Positions 34,580 to 44,999 of a stretch of DNA of 64,000 bases are shown one piece after another (the first letter of the stretch is position 1; the number at the start of each line of letters is the position of its first letter). Position numbers and translations under genes: made by a program. The stretch is from Fragilariopsis cylindrus CCMP1102 (lineage: Eukaryota > Bacillariophyta > Bacillariophyceae > Bacillariales > Bacillariaceae). Under the pieces are notes generated by a model. The model searched no databases, had not been told where the DNA came from, and saw only the letters and a program-made list of their open reading frames with translations. Location: positions 62,001 to 126,000 of the forward strand of contig FMBT01000396.1 of assembly GCA_900095095.1 (NCBI GenBank), read 5' to 3'.

Positions 34580-35307
34580 ATTAATATATATATTTAATCT
34601 CCGAACGGTCTGATGGTCTTCGAAGGCCTCGAATTCCTTGAATATGGGGGCCTCAAGCTTCGAATCAAAGTATTTGTTGGTTTGCCTCTACTGTACACCA
34701 TCAAATGTTTGATATTACAGATCAAATACTTAGCGTTCCAGTAGACCTCAAGCAGTCATTCCGGTTCGGTGCCGGACGTTGTTGAGATTGGACCGACGAA
34801 CGCAGCAAACTAATTGACTTTTTCGTGTTTGTTCCTTATGAAAGGAGTTCATGATCGACCTCTCGTGCAAATTAGATCCTCTCTTCATTCCTTACAGTAT
34901 CGAATTGGTTACCTACCTCATTTATGCCGCGTTGATGCTGTAAGCGAAATTCCGTGCAGTGATCCTAAGTGAGAAGTAGTACATATGTGCATTACGTAAC
35001 AGGTTATTATTTAAATTACTGTATTACGTAACGTATTCTCAATTCTCCTTCAATTAGCGCTCATTTAATCTACTATATTACAATATGTAAGAACGTTAGT
35101 ACGAATGTTCGCATTTTTTAATCAATTAATTTATCATAAGTAGCTTTCAGTCCTTGTTGGAAGTAAATAGTGAGGCTCTTAAGTAAAGAATATGCACTAT
35201 TTTCGCCAAAGAATAGGCACATGTGTAAAAAAACACTCTGATTCCTGTCATACAGTACGCCATTGCCATTACAACATAGTATCTTGCGCGAATACTACGC
35301 GCGTGGG

Positions 35308-35327
35308 AAACTGGAACGTTCCAGTTT
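35308..35327. promoter_or_regulatory. Perfect 20-bp palindrome with heat-shock-element-like core
   Basis: AAACTGGAACGTTCCAGTTT is its own reverse complement. The core GGAACGTTCC matches the inverted nGAAn/nTTCn units bound by heat-shock factors. Whether it is bound is unknown; no gene lies within 1 kb. Confidence 0.4.
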
Positions 35328-35417
35328 TAAAATAAAATAAAATACTGTAATACACGCATTTTACGTGAAATAAACAAAAAATATGAATTTATGTGGAAAA
35401 GACTACTATTTACTTAT

Positions 35418-35437
35418 GGGGGGGGGGGGGGGGGGGG
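35418..35437. repeat. Poly-G run of 20
   Basis: Twenty consecutive G in an AT-rich gap; likely unstable and poorly sequenced. Confidence 0.9.
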
Positions 35438-36619
35438 TCTAATAAATCAAAGAGAACATGCTCAAAGTGCTCATAGTAATGTAACAATCTATTCTATTAT
35501 ATACAAGGAAGAGGAAAATGTACCTACTTTGGTTTCAGGAGTACACTGATATTGATCTATTACAGATCAAATTAACTAAAAAATTGAGATTTAACACGTG
35601 AAAAACAGATGCAATTTTGGCCAAATATACTACTTACTCACTGGTAAATTGTTTGCCAGTACAACGGAGAAATGTTATATTGTAGTTACTTTATCTTGTT
35701 CAACCCTGTAGGCACCAAAGATTAGTATAATACAAAGGACTGGTCAATTGGTGGATTAACGAGCTCCCTTCGAGTTATTAATTCCACCATAAAGAGGGTA
35801 CTGTGTGTGCTTTTCACGTGTAGGTTCTAAAATAGAGGTCACGAGCAGACAGACGAGTAACTTTTGTGATTTAGATAATTTGGATCCATCTAAAATGTGC
35901 CATGAGTCAACTACATCTATGAAACAAGAAGATTATTCCTTGAATGTATAGCTTTGTAAATGGGCAGCCGAAAGGTGACAGCAAACTTAATATAATGAGA
36001 TTGCGTAACAACATACTATATTAAATATCCAGGAAGGAATATGTGTCAGCTTCATTCAATAGTACTGACTGTACAAGTTTGTTGTGTACATCTTGATGCT
36101 AAAAAGCTACATAATTTTTGAAGTAGGTGGGAAAAAATATCACATTACAATACTCTTGGTAGTATGTTCCAGGACAATGACATTTATGATTTTAACTGAG
36201 ATAGATTTGAAACTTTGATTTTATACAAGTAGAGTAGTTGTTGGTAGCCACAGACAATGACATTGGAACATAAATGTGAGAGCATGAATAATGCTTCAGG
36301 AAAGACCAGAATATTGATGCCAGTTTATATCTGCATTTTCCAACCATCACTTAGGTATGACTACACTCTTCAGGTGGTGGCTTCTTCTGTTTGAAGATTA
36401 TACTCTAGTACGTAACCAGTTTTGAAGACTATACTACTAGTACACATACAGTGATATTAAAGAAGAATATGGTCTGGTTTGCCTAAAGACAGGTTGAGGA
36501 GTGTTGCAAATATTTAAAGGGACTGGATAAACTACGCATAAGGTAAAGAAGACATCATCTAGTGGTAGGCTAGTTGTGATAGTGTGCCCATAAAAAGGTT
36601 TTGGTTGAAGGTTTGGTGC

Positions 36620-38374
36620 TTAATTTACAGCCTTAATCTTTCTTTTCGCCGTTGATAACATCCCGCATGCAGCATTTTCTTCATCACCGCGTGTTGTCCG
36701 TACAAAACAAAGAATGCCATTTTCTACTAAGATTTTTTGATATTCCACAACACGTTCCATTTTGGGTTGTCGATAGGTTGATGCAGGACCAGATGAAGCA
36801 GAAATATCATTCCAGGGTATGAGGTTGACTGTTAACTTGATTCCTTTTACCGCATCGGGTCCTTCAAAAAATGGGCGACAAAATTCTGCTAAATGCTCTG
36901 CATCCTCTGGTGAGTCATTGATCCCATCTAAAAGCGCAATCTCAAGCATCGTATTACGAAGCCTCTTGGATCGTCCCTTTAATGCTTCCATCAAACCGTT
37001 TCGCAATTCCACCATCGTGTGTTTGGTGGTAGGAACTAATTGACGCCGAATCTTATCCCTACTAGAATGTACACTCCATGCCAATACTACCGGGGCCTTC
37101 GATAAGGTTGAAAAAACTCGGGATTGGGGCAATTGTTGAATTGTGACACGCCGTGGTGCTAGAGAAAACATGTTGACATCAACCATGATTTTTGCAGCTT
37201 CAACAACGCTGTCAGCATTATCTGCTGGTTCCCCCATACCCATAAAAACGCTTCAAGGACAAAAGGGGTATAGAAAATATTAGTAATGAACGAGAAAAAT
37301 GGGTGAAGCAACGCGACGAACTTTAAATATTATTTGTTATCTTTTTTTTTGTATGTCTTACCAGTTATCGATGGGATATAACATCTTACCCGTTCCATCA
37401 TCGCTGCTACTAGTAGAATATCCTTGTTGTTGCGGAAGTAATCGGCATATTTTTTCGCCCAATACTATCAATTTGCGTACAGGAAGAGAGAGAAAAAAAA
37501 CGGTATTGAGTTTTAATACCCTTAACTTTCTTATTAGTACAGTAACTTTACTCATAATCTCGACTGACTCACCATTTGGGCTAATATTTCAGATGTAGTT
37601 AAACTGCGTACTATCCCATACGACCTGTGAACAGAATGTACATCCTTGTCGACATCCGACTTGAGATGAAACACAAAGGGTAGATCTTTTTCTCTCCTCC
37701 CAAGGAATAATCACAGTTTCAACTTCCAGACCATCAGATACAATCTCAAGTAGAAGTTTAGTTGTACCGTCAGGAGAGATTGACAATTTGGATAATTTCA
37801 TTCCCTCTTCAATACTATCCATTATACCGATCTTCTTCAAAGTATCATGTCCCAAACGGTTGGTGAACCCCTTTTATTTGTCCCTATCAATTGGTCTTTG
37901 ACTTGTTGATGAGTCCATCCCTTCAAAAGGGACCTGCATCTTCTTTATCGTCTTCTTCTTCTTTTGTTGTTGACTCATCAGCGTTACTACGACTGCTGTA
38001 GTACCAACTCGGATCTATGCCTATATTAAAACAATTCCAACATGCCTTTGCTTTTCCTGAGCCACCGAGATATTGTGAAAGTTCGTCGAACGTCAACGAC
38101 AAGAGAGGAAAACTAGGAATTTCTATGTTGTTGTTGTTGTTCTCCTCTTCCTCCTGGACAGGATTTGACGGTTTTATATTGGTGATATTTCTGACGAAAG
38201 CTCAAATTGAATATCGTTCGTCACAAATAATGTAGTAGACATAGATGATGAACGACCCGTCCTTCTTATTTGTTTCGATTGTTGTTGCGACGTCCATCCC
38301 TCTACCATGAGTACAACGGTGCAGGGTGTCGTGCATATCACGCCCATTAAAATTGTGTGCATTAATCTCCTCAT
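36620..38374 (-). CDS. RlmN-type radical-SAM RNA methyltransferase, frame-broken
   Basis: Adenosine C2 methyltransferase of rRNA/tRNA (RlmN/Cfr family) with a radical-SAM cluster. The N-terminus is hydrophobic ([17 protein letters not shown]) and may be an organelle-targeting leader. Then [20 protein letters not shown], and the [4Fe-4S] motif [10 protein letters not shown] (about 37612-37645). GTKxLP-like GTTKLLLEI and the second exon's KMLYPIDNC precede [27 protein letters not shown] and LIPWNDIS; the C-terminal [15 protein letters not shown] contains the conserved resolving Cys. Two GT-AG introns: 37465-37572 and 37251-37361. Frame breaks within 37590-37640 fit two single missing bases, after which [20 protein letters not shown] appears. 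Breaks also lie near 37860 and 38190. Probably acts in plastid or mitochondrion. Confidence 0.87.
37251..37361 (-). other. RlmN-like gene intron 2
   Basis: Donor AACTG|GTAAGA, acceptor CTTGAAG|CGT; joins DN to CVFMGMGE in frame. Confidence 0.8.
37465..37572 (-). other. RlmN-like gene intron 1
   Basis: Donor AAATG|GTGAGT, acceptor TTGATAG|TAT; phase does not match by one base, as expected if a base is missing nearby. Confidence 0.65.
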
Positions 38375-38786
38375 AATTTTGTGTGTGATTTTTATGGCAG
38401 GTGATACCGATAGAATAGCCTATTGTATTGTCAATAAAATAAATGATAAAGTAATTACCACTGTCAATATTATATGTTCTACAGTGTTTGTATTTGAATG
38501 AATTAAATTAAAAAACATCACAGAAAATGAAACAGAAACACATCTTTGGCTGTCAGCTGTCAAGCATGAATTGAAGTTAATGCGGGACTGACAGCAACAG
38601 GGCCAAGCTTTTCATGCCGCGCGCGCGCATATTTATTTCCAACCAATCGCAAATCGAACAAGCAGAACACAAAGCCGAAAGCTGAAAGCACAAACAACAT
38701 CATTACTGGATAACAACAAACAACAACACTAAACACATCATTGTACACTTTAGCCTGTCGATACTGCAACGCCTATCCAGATAATA
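38375..38786. promoter_or_regulatory. Divergent promoter region of the RlmN-like and RPC9 genes
   Basis: About 410 bp between head-to-head starts; contains a GCGCGCGC run near 38619-38627. No gene. Confidence 0.4.
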
Positions 38787-39354
38787 ATGGAAATTCTAAC
38801 CGATTCTAAATCCCGTAATCCGGTCCTCCTTCCCAATCTTACCCTAATGGAATGTTGGAAAAGGATGTTCGAGACAACAAGAAGATACAACGAGAGAAGC
38901 AAAAGAAACAACGACGAAACGGTCGCCATAATAATGACAAAAGCAAATTCGAGCATCGTGATTGGATTCAGGAACACGTTTAGAGTACTTGAAAAGCACA
39001 CCTTGCGTCAACATAAAACCCACCTCGAAGTTAGAAGAATTAAAATCTAAAGTGAAGGGATACGGTGTCACCGAAGCAGAATCTATTCAAATTCTTAATC
39101 TTATGCCAACAGAGCCAGTTGAAATCCATTTGATGGTAGAAGATTTGCACTCGCGGATGTCGGAAACGAAACAAGAAGAATTTTTAACTATGATTCAATC
39201 CTACAACTCAACGACGAATAATAGTAGTAATGACGATACGACGCAACAAAACACACCTGATGTCGTAGAAGATTCGATAGAATCTTTAGAAAAAATGCAT
39301 GACGAGGACAACGACAACGAGCTTGTTGACGCTATGATCAAACAAGAAATATAG
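38787..39354 (+). CDS. RNA polymerase III subunit RPC9 (CRCP/Rpc17), frame-broken
   Basis: RPC9 forms the stalk of RNA polymerase III with RPC8. The start MEILTDSKSRNPVLLPNLTL matches the family's N-terminal strand, and the C-terminal block has VLEYLKSTPCV, then YGVTEAESIQILNLMPTEPV and EIHLMVEDLHSRM, the family's HRDC-like helices. Two breaks, near 38896 and 38987, separate the blocks; adding one base near 38987 restores HVLEYLKSTPC. The C-terminal tail is acidic. Length about 185 residues. No intron is needed. ATG at 38787 begins the conserved N-terminus. Confidence 0.83.
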
Positions 39355-40335
39355 CCCGAATCAGCACCGTTCTTGTATTATTTTGCAGCTTCAAACGAAC
39401 ACAAACAAAAACAAAGAACGGATCACAATGGAAAGAAAGAAAACCCACCATCGATTCATTCATTTATATATCCGACATCATTTATTACTGTGTGTACACA
39501 TTTTTCGGATAAAAATGTCTACATCGATTGGTTAGTTAATTCTTAAATGAACACTCAAGTTGGACGAAAGAAGTACGTTAAAAGGTATGGTCATTTCTGG
39601 TAGTAGGTAGTATAAATAAGATGATTTTATTAATATTATCTCTAATCGATGATATATTCTACTCATCATAAGATCTTATTCTTGCAAAAGCGATGTATAT
39701 ATTCATTTCCTCAGAAACATATATTTATTTCATTCCCCTCCCAAAATATAATTACTGCCTTCCCGAACTGAAAAGTAGTCTCTCTCTCCATGAAGTGAAA
39801 GTAGATGGACACTCCCCGATATGTGCTATATCCTTTTCTATTATTCAAATCCCGCCTTTCTTTCTCCCTTGATTGTGTGTGTGTTGGGTGTATTTAGTGT
39901 TATAGCTATTTTTTTGTAAGGCGTTCAATAGAGAAAACGCCATTGTCGATACATTATTTGAATTATTTGTTTGTTAATGCTACAGTATTGTCTATTGTTC
40001 TATGTGGATATGAGTTAGTCCTTAAAATATTGCGCGAATGTCACGTGTTATTATTTGTTGTACCGGTATGCTTTAGCGCGTGTCAATTTCTACCGTAGTG
40101 AGTAGGACGGAAGATCAAGATTGAAATCTGAAATCTGAAATCTGCCTGTTGGGAAATTTAATCGTAAGTAATACTCAATACTGTAATAAAGCAACGCGAT
40201 AAAGTTGTTAACATAACCATCGATCAATCCTGAAATACCACACATACTGTAGCTAATTTTCAAAAGACATCTCTCTATATCTCTCTTTTATTATTGTCCT
40301 CAGCACGTAGCTAGAGACGATTTTCTTTTTAAAAA
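39355..40335. other. Intergenic stretch (about 1 kb)
   Basis: AT-rich DNA between two same-strand genes. Short repeats such as GAAATCTGAAATCTGAAATCTG (40122-40143) are present. No coding or RNA gene seen. Confidence 0.55.
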
Positions 40336-41112
40336 ATGACGAATCGAAATAATAAGTTTCGATGCACTGTGATTCTTTTGCTACAGATTATTGGTAGCAC
40401 AACTTCTTTCCAACAACTGAATGATATCAGAAGTGCGAACAAAGCTCGTTGCCTACCGACGAGAAGTGCATCGACTTTATCATCTTTATCTGCAGCAGCA
40501 GCATCAGAATCCTCTTCGTCGTCGTCGTCGTCAAAGACACCATCAACTGAAGAATATACAGTACAATTACATTATGAAAACAATTCATGTGATATCCAAG
40601 TTAGATCAAATGAAAATTTGTTAACAGCATTTGAACGGAATCAACATTCGTTGGAACAAAAATTAGGTCTCCCCAGTCATATGATTCCATCTGATTGTCG
40701 GAAAGGGAATTGTTTAACATGCACAGGTACACATGCCTCAGCATCAAGTCGATCAAGTTCAGGTACATCAGTTGTCTGTGATGATGATGGTTTGTCGCCA
40801 CATATGTCACAAACAATACAAGAAAAGGGATACATATTAACATGTTCCACAAGAGTTATTGGAGAAGGATTACAATTAAATCTAGGTGAAAATCAAAAAG
40901 TTTGGAAAGATGTATACCAAGAACGATTTGAAAATGGACCGGTTCAGGATGTAGCATGGGCTGCAATGGCTAGAACTAAACGATTAAGTGATGAACGGAA
41001 CAAACCTAGATGGCAAAAAGCAACAGAAGAAGGAATAATATTGGCGGGAGATAATGATGAATCAGACGACTCATCATCTACTACTACTACGACTAGCGAT
41101 GACAAAGAGTAA
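40336..41112 (+). CDS. [2Fe-2S] ferredoxin-domain protein, likely plastid
   Basis: 258 residues, unbroken. The N-terminus has a signal-like helix (TVILLLQIIGSTTSF) with an S-F step like a diatom plastid motif, then a Ser-rich linker. The ferredoxin domain (about residues 72-180) starts YTVQLHYENN and carries CRKGNCLTC (C-x4-C-x2-C) with the fourth Cys in YILTCSTRV, a plant-type cluster. An insert of about 45 residues separates the third and fourth Cys, longer than in photosynthetic ferredoxin. A C-terminal extension (WAAMARTKRLSDERNKPRWQ and an acidic tail) is unusual. Probably an electron carrier of a specific plastid pathway rather than the main ferredoxin. Confidence 0.83.
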   Translation: MTNRNNKFRCTVILLLQIIGSTTSFQQLNDIRSANKARCLPTRSASTLSSLSAAAASESSSSSSSSKTPSTEEYTVQLHYENNSCDIQVRSNENLLTAFERNQHSLEQKLGLPSHMIPSDCRKGNCLTCTGTHASASSRSSSGTSVVCDDDGLSPHMSQTIQEKGYILTCSTRVIGEGLQLNLGENQKVWKDVYQERFENGPVQDVAWAAMARTKRLSDERNKPRWQKATEEGIILAGDNDESDDSSSTTTTTSDDKE

Positions 41113-41345
41113 TAATATATGCTCAAGTCAACAAGCAAATCCTTTGTTTTATTTCTACTTTTACGTACTATACTCAATACAGCACTATTATATATTAGAT
41201 AAGAAAAAGTTCATTTTTTGAAAGCTTTAAAGTATGCATATGAATATTAATAAAAGAAAAAAGAAACATTTATGAAACTAAATTATTGTTTTTTTGCTAA
41301 AAGTGAAAGTTGGAAAATATCCACTCATATCGAGCAATATATACT
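41113..41345. other. Convergent 3' flank
   Basis: About 230 bp between the ferredoxin and MINDY stops, AT-rich, nothing seen. Confidence 0.6.
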
Positions 41346-44300
41346 TCAAGGTATAAACTCGAACAAAAATTCCAAAACTCCCCCATTCATACCAGTCGTA
41401 TTATACAATCGGGAATTGACCATCCTTGGGAGTGAAATTGTCATTTTTGCATCGGGCCATCGAGTCCAAAGAATTGTATTGATTTTCGGTCCCAACTTGA
41501 TTTCAACAATTTTCTTTTGACGAGATGTTAGCCGGTAGTAAGGAATCCAATTCTCGGCTTGCATTTTTCGATCCTCCAATGGTGTATTCTCGTCTTGGTT
41601 GTTGCCAATTTCGTACCGCCAAAGGGCATGTTTTTGAGGGTAAAACTTTTGATCATCCGGGTGAATCTTCATGCGTTCCAATTCCAAAGGACGAATTTGA
41701 TTTTCGCTTTCTCTGGTATTGTTCGATTTATGTTCCTCTACACTGACTGTCTTGACAAGGTTTTCGCGACGACGTCGTTCCATCAATAGAGATTTTGTGC
41801 TTTCTGTACCTTGACGATGATGATGATCCGAAAACCGAGAAAGAAGTTCTTTGGACGGAATCTGATTTTTTTCCTTGGAGGTTATCAATCGCATCCCAGA
41901 TTTTCCGCGTTGTCCGTACCATCCATTCCAATGACAAAAATCGATCGACATTCCCGGCTGATCTACTTTCGACACAGTTTCCAGATCCGGTAACTGTCCA
42001 CCAAATTTGCAACCCCAGCGACCCTCAAAGGATAGCACCGAATAACACGTATCTCCTCGCAACAGCCAAACAGGATTTTTGGGCCGAGCCAATGAATGTC
42101 CGACCTCTCCAGAATGTTCAGTCAAGAGACCAAAACCCAATCCTTCGGTCGAGCAATTACTCCAATTCGAGTGAGCGCGTCCTGTTAGAATCAACGTCAG
42201 TAGTTGAACCGATGCACATTCATTGCCCGGAGGTGTTGTATCTAACAGCTTCCTGGGGTCGATACGGATATTCAAAGGTAAAGGCTTTTCCTCGTAGATC
42301 TTTTTTTGTAGTTCTTCGCAGGTGCAACGAATCAAAGACCGGATACTTTTGTTGTTACTTGAAGAAGTGCATCCACCCCAAATTTCTTTAGGTTCTGCCT
42401 TTACACTTAACTGCCTCAATTGCCGGGCGATTACTTTGTGTCCGTGGATTTTGGTAATTGTCTCTAAGAGAAGCGCGACGCCACCTTTCGCAGTAAATGC
42501 TCTCATATTGCTTCTAACGTACAGTTTTATATCACGGATGTTCGTCCACGACGTCTTGACCTTCACGTCATTGTTGTACGCCGGTCCCTCAGCAGTTCTA
42601 GATGAAATAGTGACTTTCTCATCATCCCAAACGCATGTGGGAATCAAGTCCAGACGTCGACGCATTTGTTCCTTCTTATTTTTTAATGTCGCTTTCTTCT
42701 CTGAATTCGTCGTCTTATCATTGCTACTAACAGGTTCATCAGTGCTGTTGTTGTTGTTATTATAACTTCCATCTGATCTTTCACTCTTCTTGTTCTGTTT
42801 TCGTTCTTCGGTAGCTTGTTGTTTTTCCTTCGTATTAGTGTTGGTATTATCCATGTTATCATAAGCACGAATGGTTTTGCGATAAGCCTTTTGTTTTCGT
42901 TTCAACGACGCTCGAGCAGCGACGAAGATTAATGAAGAAAGAGCATCAACCAATCGTGATTCAAACTCCCGTTTCCTTTCTTCAGCGGTGAGAGAGGCAT
43001 ACGGTTTTTTGCCCGATGTACAGTTAACTTCATCTCCTTGAATGGAAACTCCCGTATACAGTAAGGCAGTAACACTTGAAATGATTGCCGTGAGGGCTTT
43101 GCAATGGTAAGGCGGTGGCACTGCATTCCGGTTACCACCAGTTTGTTGTTGTCTCCAGGTAAAGAATTCAATATCTTCAACGTTCGGAGATTTAATGACA
43201 AGGCCTGATCCGCAATCTGATAACTCAAAGCCACAGTTCAACCATGTGTGAGGAATTCCCACGACAGCAGATGATACGTCTATCTGTACATCCACCACCG
43301 CCGATCCGAGAGAAGAAGATGCGTTGTTATCTGCATCCTTCTCTTCCCCAGCAACAATTTGGACCTCGTCATCATCTTCTGCTACGACATTGCCCCCCTC
43401 GTTGTTGTTGTTGTTGTTGTCATTATTATTGTTATCGTCGTTGTTATTGTTTTCTTCACCCGGAGGCAGAGGCGGTGGCAAAGGGGTGAAGGTTCCCCAT
43501 AAAGAATCCGAAGATAATGAGGGTTTTACATCAACCTCTAGCCAGTCACTATCACTAATATAATCTCCAGGATCTTCTAAATCATTGCCATCCCCCGAAC
43601 GATGACGTCTTCCTTTTCTCGGTTCCCGTTCAGGACTTGGAAACATTTTTTTATAAATATTAAGTTGGTTTGGCGCTACCTTTCGAGAAATACTTTCGGC
43701 TGCCTTGAAGACTGCAGCTCGACGAGCAGTATCCATCTTCAAGGGAGATTTAGGTCTACGTGGTGGATTCCCCCGTCGGCGGGTTTGTTTTCTTTTTACT
43801 TCACCTAATTCATCATCGGAAACCGAAATAGATGCTTCGGCTTCACCATCTAATTCAATAATCCCCCTCTGGGGGGCCCTCTGGGGAGCCCTCTGGGGTC
43901 CTCCTCTTGCGTATCTTGGGCGATTACGTCGAGCAGCCCGTCGTTGCGCTGCTGCATTGTCAAAGAGCCCCTGTATGTCGTTATTATCAGGATCATCACC
44001 GTCATCATCTTGATCGTTACCTTCATTATTGCGATTAATGGCGGGCATTTTTTCGTCGTCATTATTATCTGATTCATTGTTGGAATCGTCATTGTTATTT
44101 TTGAAATTGTTTTTACGATTCTTCTTTTTCTTCTTCTTTTTCTTTTCGTCTTTTTCTTCTGCCGCACGAAAATCTGAATCCAAACTTCGTCGAAGTCGAC
44201 GTTTTGGTTGAGGTGATGAATCATCTTCTAAATACGCTTCTAAATTCGATCTCTTGAGGTTCTTCTTGGAGGATGAACTGTTCCGCGTGCTCCGGCGGCG

Positions 44301-44999
44301 TTGACCTGGTAAAGCATCCTTTGCATCATCATCGTCACCCGACTCATTGTCGTCATCGTCGTCTTGATGTCCATGTCGTTGTGATGAACGTTGACCACGT
44401 GCAGCGGGTTTTCGATCTAATCCCTCATCGTTGAGACGAGCATCATCAGCGTGATTGTCCGCCATTGCTGCAGCCGCCATATGATTGTTGTTGTTGTTGT
44501 TGTTGTTGTTGGCCTGAGATGCAAAATAATTATCCCAATATAAATTCATTGCCAAGGATAGGTTACCAGCTGCTGCTTCCAAGACGTTAGATGCGATCTC
44601 AAGATCGATGTGGATATCTTCGTGTTCGGGTTCACCACCAGCACCCAGGCCTGCTTGCTGTGGAGCACCCTGTTGAAGCATATTATAAAACGCTGTAAGA
44701 ACCTCGTTCTGGGATGGTGGTTGTTGGGCCTCGTCTCCTCCTCCTCCTGCTTCATCATTGTTATTATTAAGATTGTCACGATTATTATTCGATGGTCCAC
44801 CCTTGCGTTTATTTTTACTGCTACCTCCACCTGCTACGCTTCTTTTGTCACGACGACGACTGCTGCGTTCTTCTTGTTTGACCTCCCGTTCGTCTTCTTT
44901 TTTAATACTGCCGCCGCCTGCAGAAGTAGCATCTGCTGCTGCTGCTGCTGCGGCAATGCTGTTTCGACGTGCAGCGCGTTGGGCACGAGATTCGGTCAT
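41346..44999 (-). CDS. MINDY-3/4-like deubiquitinase with UBA-like segment
   Basis: A single 1,217-residue frame without introns or breaks. The N-terminal 570 residues are low complexity (Asn, Asp, Arg, Lys) around a UBA-like stretch, IASNVLEAAAGNLSLAMNLYWDNYF. The C-terminal part resembles MINDY-3/4 (FAM188) deubiquitinases, which trim K48-linked ubiquitin chains: WLNCGFELSDCGSGL, PPYHCKALTAIISSVTALLY with the candidate nucleophile Cys633, SVQLLTLILTGRAHSNW, GFGLLTEHSGEVGHSLARPK, and PVWLLRGDTCYSVLSF. In animal MINDY-3/4 the last motif reads SHFSVLF with the catalytic His; here Cys985 lies at that place. So it may be inactive, or use another His. The start MTESRAQRAARRN is chosen because upstream codons read as 5' leader. 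It is head to head with the P4H gene. Confidence 0.76.
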   Translation of the reverse strand: MTESRAQRAARRNSIAAAAAAADATSAGGGSIKKEDEREVKQEERSSRRRDKRSVAGGGSSKNKRKGGPSNNNRDNLNNNNDEAGGGGDEAQQPPSQNEVLTAFYNMLQQGAPQQAGLGAGGEPEHEDIHIDLEIASNVLEAAAGNLSLAMNLYWDNYFASQANNNNNNNNNHMAAAAMADNHADDARLNDEGLDRKPAARGQRSSQRHGHQDDDDDNESGDDDDAKDALPGQRRRSTRNSSSSKKNLKRSNLEAYLEDDSSPQPKRRLRRSLDSDFRAAEEKDEKKKKKKKKNRKNNFKNNNDDSNNESDNNDDEKMPAINRNNEGNDQDDDGDDPDNNDIQGLFDNAAAQRRAARRNRPRYARGGPQRAPQRAPQRGIIELDGEAEASISVSDDELGEVKRKQTRRRGNPPRRPKSPLKMDTARRAAVFKAAESISRKVAPNQLNIYKKMFPSPEREPRKGRRHRSGDGNDLEDPGDYISDSDWLEVDVKPSLSSDSLWGTFTPLPPPLPPGEENNNNDDNNNNDNNNNNNEGGNVVAEDDDEVQIVAGEEKDADNNASSSLGSAVVDVQIDVSSAVVGIPHTWLNCGFELSDCGSGLVIKSPNVEDIEFFTWRQQQTGGNRNAVPPPYHCKALTAIISSVTALLYTGVSIQGDEVNCTSGKKPYASLTAEERKREFESRLVDALSSLIFVAARASLKRKQKAYRKTIRAYDNMDNTNTNTKEKQQATEERKQNKKSERSDGSYNNNNNSTDEPVSSNDKTTNSEKKATLKNKKEQMRRRLDLIPTCVWDDEKVTISSRTAEGPAYNNDVKVKTSWTNIRDIKLYVRSNMRAFTAKGGVALLLETITKIHGHKVIARQLRQLSVKAEPKEIWGGCTSSSNNKSIRSLIRCTCEELQKKIYEEKPLPLNIRIDPRKLLDTTPPGNECASVQLLTLILTGRAHSNWSNCSTEGLGFGLLTEHSGEVGHSLARPKNPVWLLRGDTCYSVLSFEGRWGCKFGGQLPDLETVSKVDQPGMSIDFCHWNGWYGQRGKSGMRLITSKEKNQIPSKELLSRFSDHHHRQGTESTKSLLMERRRRENLVKTVSVEEHKSNNTRESENQIRPLELERMKIHPDDQKFYPQKHALWRYEIGNNQDENTPLEDRKMQAENWIPYYRLTSRQKKIVEIKLGPKINTILWTRWPDAKMTISLPRMVNSRLYNTTGMNGGVLEFLFEFIP

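Larger units (their letters stand above)
34580..36619. other. Largest gene-poor gap (about 2 kb)
   Basis: No supported gene. It contains a run of 20 G (35418-35437), a perfect 20-bp palindrome (35308-35327) and a short ATG frame at 34839-34970 (+, 43 codons, starting MKGVHDRPLVQI) that looks protein-like but stops quickly. No terminal repeats or transposase were seen. Confidence 0.55.

Noticed and set aside
34580-36619. Decayed mobile element in the gene-poor gap
   Set aside because: No terminal repeats, transposase or reverse-transcriptase motifs were found; remains unexplained intergenic DNA.
43244-43563. Plus-strand frames inside the MINDY-like gene
   Set aside because: Antisense shadows of Asn/Asp-rich coding sequence; Ser/Leu repeats only.
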